From positions 1-7,014 of the forward strand of contig SDNN01000153.1 in NCBI GenBank assembly GCA_004524425.1: DNA of 7,014 nucleotides, in the 5' to 3' direction. The stretch's first letter is position 1, and every line of letters begins with the position of its first letter. A program made the translations under genes and the position numbers. The notes under the pieces are model-generated. The model did no database searches. It worked only from the letters and a program-made list of their open reading frames with translations, and was not told the DNA's origin. This document shows positions 1 to 4,329 of this stretch, piece by piece. The DNA comes from Promethearchaeota archaeon. Its GTDB lineage: Archaea > Asgardarchaeota > Lokiarchaeia > Sigynarchaeales > SOKP01.

Positions 1-1
1 A

Positions 2-361
2 AAGATTGTCTTTGAAGTATATTTTGAAGAAAAAATTGGTGAATATAATTTAGTTCTATATAGTGATAAAATTATAATTCCACCTACTTATCTCCGAAAG
101 GGGCCACCAGTTAAAAACAAATTTCATGCAACTAAATTTCGAAAAAAGAATGAAAACTGCTTTGAGCAAAATGGTTATTTATGGGTCGAAACTGAAAGAG
201 AATTTGATAATTTTTTCGATTTTTTAAAAAATTTTGTTGTCGATAAAGTTCCAGATAATCTAGAGCTGATCAATATATCCCTGTCTTTTGATTGTAAAAC
301 AAAGTCAGGTAAAAAAGCAATATATGTATTGAAAAATATGATAGTCCCTTTTTTTGTATAA
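2..361 (+). CDS. 3' end of an unrecognised protein gene (C-terminal 119 residues)
   Basis: An open frame runs from the window edge to TAA at 359-361. It has no start codon inside the window apart from one ATG very near the end, so only the C-terminal 119 residues of a longer protein are present. The peptide begins KIVFEVYFEEKIGEYNLVLY and ends NMIVPFFV. It is rich in Phe, Lys, Asn and Ile, alternates charged and aromatic residues in a way that suggests mixed alpha/beta structure, and shows no membrane segment or catalytic motif that I recognise. I do not know the family and give no function. Coding status is supported by 119 consecutive sense codons in very AT-rich DNA, where stops are frequent, and by amino-acid-like codon composition. 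It is followed by T-rich DNA and a small hairpin, so it probably ends its own transcription unit. Confidence 0.6.
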   Translation, partial: KIVFEVYFEEKIGEYNLVLYSDKIIIPPTYLRKGPPVKNKFHATKFRKKNENCFEQNGYLWVETEREFDNFFDFLKNFVVDKVPDNLELINISLSFDCKTKSGKKAIYVLKNMIVPFFV

Positions 362-403
362 TATTTTAAATTCGATAAGGAAAGTTATCCTATTTTAGCG
401 GAG

Positions 404-421
404 AACATATTTTTTTATGTT
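404..421 (+). terminator. Hairpin with T-tract, terminator or upstream operator
   Basis: AACATA (404-409) and TATGTT (416-421) are perfect inverted repeats separated by six T, so the T-run forms the loop. Archaeal transcription often stops at T-runs, which would fit an end signal for the partial upstream gene. The dyad also lies 54 bases before the methyltransferase start, where an operator could sit. A weaker dyad, GATAA/TTATC with a six-base spacer, lies at 374-389. Both roles are inferences from position and symmetry. Confidence 0.35.
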
Positions 422-434
422 AGAATTAATTTAC

Positions 435-442
435 TTTTATAT
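435..442 (+). promoter_or_regulatory. Possible TATA box for the methyltransferase operon
   Basis: TTTTATAT lies about 35 bases before the ATG at 476. Archaeal TATA boxes centre about 26 bases upstream of the transcription start, which would place the start near 465 and leave a leader of about ten bases. No clear Shine-Dalgarno sequence precedes the ATG, which fits a short leader. In DNA this AT-rich such matches are common, so this is a weak call. Confidence 0.25.
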
Positions 443-444
443 CA

Positions 445-462
445 TTAGGATTAGGATTAAGA
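445..462 (+). repeat. Short hexamer tandem repeat (TTAGGA, TTAGGA, TTAAGA)
   Basis: Three hexamers lie head to tail: two exact TTAGGA copies and a third with one change. The array sits between the possible TATA box and the ATG at 476. The last GGA ends 19 bases before the ATG, too far for an ordinary ribosome binding site. It may be a protein-binding site or simple slippage; nothing more can be said. Confidence 0.4.
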
Positions 463-475
463 GTTAAAATTTGTC

Positions 476-1573
476 ATGTCGAGTAAATCATTAAGTCCTA
501 CTCAAAGATTTCTTAAGGCAATGGCTTTCTTAAAACCGGATAAAGTACCAGTAGTATTTTTTCCCGAGTGGGATTTCATGGCTGATTTTGCTGGTAAAAC
601 AGTTAAAGCATATCTTAACGATGTTGATCTTCAAATTCAAAACAACGAGCGATTTAAAGAAAGATTTTCAGATGCTTTTTGTGCTGTTTCAATATACCAG
701 CCTTATGCTGTTGCACAAGCTCTAGGATGTCCCATATCAAATCCAGAAGATGAAATTCCTGCTGTTGCTGGACATGTCATCAAAAAATCAAGTGAAATTG
801 AAACATTTGAAATACCTGAATCCCCATGGGATGTACCCGGGACAGGTCTATGGTTAAAAAAAATTGAATACTCGTTAGAAACAGGAATTAAACCTGCAGG
901 AATAGGGGATTTCGGACCTTTGGAAATTGCGGGTCAAGTATATGGGTATGATAAATTTCTTCTTGATTTACGAAAAAGGCCAGAACTCATGCATGTACTT
1001 TTAGAGAAATGCACGAGCTTCACGATAAATTTTCTTTCAGAATGGGCAAAGTTGATTGGAGGTTATGCATCCATTGTTTTAATCGCTGATCATGTGAGTG
1101 GATTCCTAAATAAAAAATTAATTGATGAATTTTTTGCCCCTTATCACATTAAATTAACTGAAGCCTTAAAAGATATATCTGGAGGTTTACTTTATCACAG
1201 CGAAAATCGAAGTTATCATGTGATTGATCAAATAGGTAATTGGGGATATCAAATATTTCATGGTCAAGATTGGGCTCCACAAGGAGATTTAAAGAAAACA
1301 AAAGAGATTGTCTCAAATGTTGAGTCAAAATATGCTTTAATGGGACAAGTGCCTGGAAGAGATATTATGCTAAGGGAACCAGACGATAATGTTGTAAAAA
1401 ACAAGATCATAGAAAATATCCAGATATATGCTCCTGGAAGTGGATACATGTTATCAACTGGAGGTGGAATCAACCGGGGCACCCCATTACATAGACTAGA
1501 TATGATGATTGAACTAGCAGAGAAATATGGACGTTATAAAACTAAAAAGAAATTGGTTGATCCTAATGAGTAA
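476..1573 (+). CDS. UroD-fold corrinoid methyltransferase, atypical metal site (first of operon)
   Basis: A 365-residue cytoplasmic protein of the uroporphyrinogen decarboxylase/MtaA superfamily (COG0407 type), whose corrinoid-linked members move methyl groups between a small substrate and a cobalamin protein. The N-terminus has the family pattern Arg-x-Leu-x-Ala then P-D-K-V-P (residues 11-25), which supports the ATG at 476. The barrel motif ADHVSGFLNKKLIDEFFAPY starts near residue 204, and the usual C-terminal loop is at 327-333 (STGGGIN). Where MtaA and MtbA have His-x-Cys-Gly this protein has His241-Ser-Glu-Asn, and the later zinc cysteine is replaced by glycine. It is therefore probably not a CoM methylase and more likely a substrate:corrinoid methyltransferase related to O-demethylases; true haem-pathway UroD is unlikely given the corrinoid neighbours. 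The next gene, 35 bases downstream, encodes a corrinoid protein, its likely partner. The substrate is unknown. Confidence 0.8.
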   Translation: MSSKSLSPTQRFLKAMAFLKPDKVPVVFFPEWDFMADFAGKTVKAYLNDVDLQIQNNERFKERFSDAFCAVSIYQPYAVAQALGCPISNPEDEIPAVAGHVIKKSSEIETFEIPESPWDVPGTGLWLKKIEYSLETGIKPAGIGDFGPLEIAGQVYGYDKFLLDLRKRPELMHVLLEKCTSFTINFLSEWAKLIGGYASIVLIADHVSGFLNKKLIDEFFAPYHIKLTEALKDISGGLLYHSENRSYHVIDQIGNWGYQIFHGQDWAPQGDLKKTKEIVSNVESKYALMGQVPGRDIMLREPDDNVVKNKIIENIQIYAPGSGYMLSTGGGINRGTPLHRLDMMIELAEKYGRYKTKKKLVDPNE

Positions 1574-1608
1574 AAAACAAGCGAAAATACTGATAATGGG
1601 TTGATTTT

Positions 1609-2238
1609 ATGAGTGAGCAATTAATAAATGCCATGGTGGATTTAGAAGAAGATCTAGTAATTAAATTGGTCAAAGATCAACTGAAAATTCGCAAACCATT
1701 AGAAATTATCGAAGATCTTAGAACCTCCCTCATTAAAATCGGTGAATTGTTCGATTCAGAAGAATATTTTTTATCTGACTTGATCATTGCCGCAGATGCT
1801 TTTAAAGAAGCTACTAAATTAATAGAACCATTTTTATCTAAAAAGAAAGAAAAAGGAAGGGGAAAGGTAGTAATTGGCACTGTAAAAGATGACATGCATG
1901 ACATTGGAAAAAACATAATCATAACATTACTAAGATCAGAAGGTTATGATGTTATTGACCTAGGAATTGATGTTCCTCCTGAAAAATTTTTGGAGGAAGT
2001 AAAAAATAATCAACCCGATATAGTTGGTTTATCGGGGCTTCTTACAACTTCTAAGGAGCCGATGAGGAAAACTATTGAACTCATAAAAAAAAGGTATGAT
2101 CAAGGGGATAATTTAATTTTTATTGTTGGTGGAGTCGCAATTAACGAGGATTGGGTAAAAGATACGGGAGCTGATTTTGGAACCACCAACGCTGTTAATG
2201 GGTTAAAAATCATAAATAATATTATGAAAAACATTTAA
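1609..2238 (+). CDS. Corrinoid (B12-binding) methyl-carrier protein, MtbC/MtaC-like, copy 1
   Basis: A 209-residue soluble cobamide protein that would carry the methyl group between the methyltransferases of this operon. Residues 1-80 form the helical cap domain, with the family signature of Ile-Gly-x-x-Phe followed by E-E-Y-F-L-S-D-L and A-A-D-A. The Rossmann-like B12 domain follows from about residue 86: D95-x-H97-x-x-G100 (DMHDIG), in which His97 is the lower cobalt ligand, then SGLLTT at 142-147, and GGVA near the C-terminus. Length is typical of MtaC/MtbC/MtvC-type proteins. The start at 1609 leaves a complete cap domain; the ribosome site is weak (GGTTGA just upstream). It is about as AT-rich as the first gene, and visibly more so than the second corrinoid gene that follows. 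The methyl source is not deducible from the protein itself. Confidence 0.92.
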   Translation: MSEQLINAMVDLEEDLVIKLVKDQLKIRKPLEIIEDLRTSLIKIGELFDSEEYFLSDLIIAADAFKEATKLIEPFLSKKKEKGRGKVVIGTVKDDMHDIGKNIIITLLRSEGYDVIDLGIDVPPEKFLEEVKNNQPDIVGLSGLLTTSKEPMRKTIELIKKRYDQGDNLIFIVGGVAINEDWVKDTGADFGTTNAVNGLKIINNIMKNI

Positions 2239-2294
2239 ATAAAATCAATAAAAAATAAAATAAAAATAGAAAAAACAAATAAAGGTAAAAATAT
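2239..2294 (+). promoter_or_regulatory. A-rich leader between the two corrinoid genes
   Basis: This 56-base gap contains only about five G or C, is dominated by A, and lacks a T-run, so it is not an obvious + strand terminator. Repeated AATAAAA-like units fill it. It may keep the mRNA unstructured ahead of the second corrinoid gene, or hold an internal promoter. Both are inferences. Confidence 0.25.
2281..2286 (+). promoter_or_regulatory. Ribosome binding site of the second corrinoid gene
   Basis: AAAGGT ends eight bases before the ATG at 2295 and is the only G pair in the A-rich leader. It is a moderate match to the archaeal Shine-Dalgarno consensus and supports that start. Confidence 0.45.
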
Positions 2295-2927
2295 ATGGAT
2301 TTTGAGAAATTGACGGAACTTATCATCGAATTAGAAGTCGATGATATAGCAGATGCGGTTCAGGAGGCCTTGGAGTCTGATGGAAAGGATCCTTTTGAAG
2401 TGTTAAATGCGTTAACCAAGGGAATGGACGAGGTCGGTCGGAGATATGAAGAAAAGGAATATTACTTGACTGAATTGGTATTGGCGGGAGAAACAATGAA
2501 GGAAGCCTTTAAGATTCTGCAACCGGCATTAGCTGCCTCAGATAAGTCCCAATCGAAGGTGAAAGTCATCTTAGCCACGGTTAAAGGAGACAACCATGAT
2601 ATTGGCAAGAACATTCTCAGCTCATTACTGTTGAGTTCTGGCTTTGAAGTCATTGATCTTGGCATGGATGTGGATGATAAAACCATTATTGACAAGGTAA
2701 AAGAAACGGGAGCGAGCGTCGTGGCATTGAGTTCTTTGTTAACCATGACTGTAGAACAAATAAAAGTAGTTCATGATGCTTTAAAAGAAGCAGGGCTTCG
2801 AGATAAGACAAAATTGATCGTGGGAGGCGCACCATTGAACATGGAATTGGCCAAAAAATTAGGAGCAGATGATTTTGCCGATGACGCCGTTGAAGGAGTA
2901 AAGCACATAAAAAAATTAGCAAGTTAA
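2295..2927 (+). CDS. Corrinoid (B12-binding) methyl-carrier protein, MtbC/MtaC-like, copy 2
   Basis: A 210-residue methyl-carrying cobamide protein, a divergent paralogue of the preceding one. The cap domain occupies residues 1-84, with M-D-E-V-G-R-R-Y, then E-K-E-Y-Y-L-T-E-L and A-G-E-T-M. The B12 domain has D99-x-H101-x-x-G104 (DNHDIG, His101 the predicted cobalt ligand), S146-S-L-L-T-M and V-G-G-A-P. All residues needed for base-off/His-on B12 binding are visible, so both carriers should be functional. The two proteins agree in the motifs but differ widely elsewhere, including in the cap helices that contact partner methyltransferases, so they may serve different partners. GC content is higher than in copy 1 (44% against 34% in hand-counted blocks). 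The next gene follows after 33 bases with a strong ribosome site, which suggests that this carrier pairs with the second methyltransferase. Confidence 0.93.
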   Translation: MDFEKLTELIIELEVDDIADAVQEALESDGKDPFEVLNALTKGMDEVGRRYEEKEYYLTELVLAGETMKEAFKILQPALAASDKSQSKVKVILATVKGDNHDIGKNILSSLLLSSGFEVIDLGMDVDDKTIIDKVKETGASVVALSSLLTMTVEQIKVVHDALKEAGLRDKTKLIVGGAPLNMELAKKLGADDFADDAVEGVKHIKKLAS

Positions 2928-2946
2928 AAAAATTTTCATATAAAAT

Positions 2947-2953
2947 GGGAGGT
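2947..2953 (+). promoter_or_regulatory. Strong Shine-Dalgarno site before the second methyltransferase
   Basis: GGGAGGT lies seven bases before the ATG at 2961. It is by far the best ribosome binding site in the window and fixes that start. None of the other genes has a comparable site, so this gene may be translated at a higher rate than its operon partners. Confidence 0.8.
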
Positions 2954-2960
2954 TTTTCAA

Positions 2961-4136
2961 ATGGACTGCAGAGAAAGGGTATTAACGGCATTAAACCTGG
3001 AGGAGCCTGACCGAATACCTTGCCACACTATTTATATTGATGCTAACAACGTGGATAAAATTCTCGGAAAACCAAAAGTAACTGATTTTGATACCGTTGA
3101 ACAAATAAAACGAGATAATCCGGATGGTTGGGCAGAAGAATTAAGCAATTTAATTGAGAGTGTTGAATCATCCGTTTTTTCTCGATGTGTTGAGGCTGCA
3201 ATTGAGATTGGTCTTGATTGCATGCAAGTCGGGATGATACCATTATATTTTGTTGACATTCCTGGTGATGAGAGGCTCTTAATGAAGGATATTTTCGGGC
3301 GTGTATGGGAAGCAAAAAATAATGAAGGCAATTTTAATCCCTATTATTTATATGGCACCATGAGCGATCTTGAAAAATGGAAAGAAACAAAAGAACAAAT
3401 TGAAGGACCTCTAACTGAGAAATATAAAAAATTTGTTAAGAAATTTTACAGGCGCACGATTAAAAATCATAAAGATAAAATTTTCGTGGCCGTGACGAAT
3501 GATTTGGCAGGAGTCTTTGAAAGCGCCTCCCAAGGAATGGGAATGACGTATTACTCTAAAATGCTCCATAAAAACCCCAATTTTATTAAAGAAGTTCATG
3601 AAGTATATGCTCGGTTCACAAGGGATATATACATGAGTTATATGGATGCTGGTGCTGAAATGTTCATTGAATCTGGAGACTTAGCATATCATTCTGGTCC
3701 AATGATGAGTCCTAAGAAATTTGATGAGTTATTATTACCAGCATATAGAATCATAACTGAAGCGGTTCACGAGAGAGGTGGTAAAATTGTCCTTCATACG
3801 GACGGGCAGATTACGCCTTTATTAGACTTCGTCGTAAATTGTGGTTTTGATGGATTGCAAAGCCTCGAACCCACGGCGGGAGTTGATTTAGCTCTGGTGA
3901 AAAAGAAAGTGGGAGATAAAATCTGCTTAATGGGCAATATTGATGTTTCATACATCCTAGTTGATGCTCCTAAAAAAGAAGTATTTGACGCAGTCAAGTA
4001 TGCGATAAAAACAGCAGGTCCCGGGGGAGGTTTTATAGTTTCGGCAGCAAACATGCATCCTGGAGTAAATGTCGAGAATTTACGCTGGATGGTGGAAGCA
4101 ACTAAAGAATTTGGAGAGTATCCAATAAAAATCTAA
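2961..4136 (+). CDS. UroD-fold corrinoid methyltransferase of the His-Thr-Asp-Gly type (last of operon)
   Basis: A 391-residue member of the uroporphyrinogen decarboxylase/MtaA-CmuA-like superfamily, predicted to be a soluble TIM-barrel methyltransferase acting with the corrinoid proteins upstream. The N-terminal family signature is clear (CRERVLTALN, then EPDRIP at 15-20). The barrel carries ESGDLAYHSGPMMSPKKFDE, a Leu-His279-Thr-Asp281-Gly motif, MGNID at 324-328 and an S-A-A-N-M-H-P loop at 361-367. In MtaA/MtbA the corresponding sites are His-x-Cys and a distal Cys that bind zinc; here both cysteines are missing. This argues against a coenzyme M methylase and for a substrate demethylase such as the UroD-like O-demethylases (MtvB, MtoB), but the substrate is not identifiable. 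It is only distantly related to the first methyltransferase of the operon. A strong Shine-Dalgarno site supports the start, and T-rich DNA follows the stop. Confidence 0.85.
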   Translation: MDCRERVLTALNLEEPDRIPCHTIYIDANNVDKILGKPKVTDFDTVEQIKRDNPDGWAEELSNLIESVESSVFSRCVEAAIEIGLDCMQVGMIPLYFVDIPGDERLLMKDIFGRVWEAKNNEGNFNPYYLYGTMSDLEKWKETKEQIEGPLTEKYKKFVKKFYRRTIKNHKDKIFVAVTNDLAGVFESASQGMGMTYYSKMLHKNPNFIKEVHEVYARFTRDIYMSYMDAGAEMFIESGDLAYHSGPMMSPKKFDELLLPAYRIITEAVHERGGKIVLHTDGQITPLLDFVVNCGFDGLQSLEPTAGVDLALVKKKVGDKICLMGNIDVSYILVDAPKKEVFDAVKYAIKTAGPGGGFIVSAANMHPGVNVENLRWMVEATKEFGEYPIKI

Positions 4137-4137
4137 T

Positions 4138-4165
4138 CTTTTTCTAAATTTTTTCTCATTTATTT
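4138..4165 (+). terminator. T-rich archaeal terminator after the methyltransferase operon
   Basis: Directly after the TAA the + strand reads CTTTTTC, then a run of seven T, then CTCATTTATTT. Such T-runs without a stable hairpin are the usual intrinsic stop signal in archaea. No similar run follows the first three genes of the cluster, which supports a single four-gene transcript ending here. Confidence 0.5.
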
Positions 4166-4256
4166 ATCGGATAACTACTTTTCTATTCGATTCAAGCAAT
4201 AAGACTTTACTAAAATCAATATAATTTAATAAAATTAGTGTTTTATAGGCTATATC

Positions 4257-4271
4257 CATAAAATTTTTATG
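4257..4271 (+). promoter_or_regulatory. 15-bp perfect palindrome upstream of the EF-2 gene
   Basis: CATAAAA (4257-4263), one central T, then TTTTATG (4265-4271) form a perfect dyad ending 58 bases before the EF-2 ATG. A dimeric regulator could bind there, or it may be part of the core promoter, since TATATT follows at about 4279. The flanking 4172-4256 and 4287-4318 are AT-rich with nothing else that I recognise. Confidence 0.35.
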
Positions 4272-4318
4272 TTTTCCTATATTTCCTCTTGTAATAATTT
4301 ATTAAGAAACTAGGTAAA

Positions 4319-4322
4319 GTGA
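4319..4322 (+). promoter_or_regulatory. Short Shine-Dalgarno-like GTGA before the EF-2 gene
   Basis: GTGA ends seven bases before the ATG at 4330, the correct spacing for a minimal ribosome binding site. The upstream TAGGT at 4311-4315 is a second, more distant possibility. The match is short, but it agrees with the start implied by the protein alignment. Confidence 0.35.
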
Positions 4323-4329
4323 ACATATC

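Noticed and set aside
476..1573. Haem-pathway uroporphyrinogen decarboxylase (HemE)
   Set aside because: The cluster carries two corrinoid proteins and a second UroD-fold enzyme, and no other haem gene is present. Corrinoid methyltransferase is the better reading for both UroD-fold genes.
476..4136. Possible pyrrolysine use in the methyltransferase genes
   Set aside because: None of the four genes contains an in-frame TAG; all four end in TAA at full family length, and they are UroD-fold enzymes, not the Pyl-containing MttB/MtbB/MtmB types.
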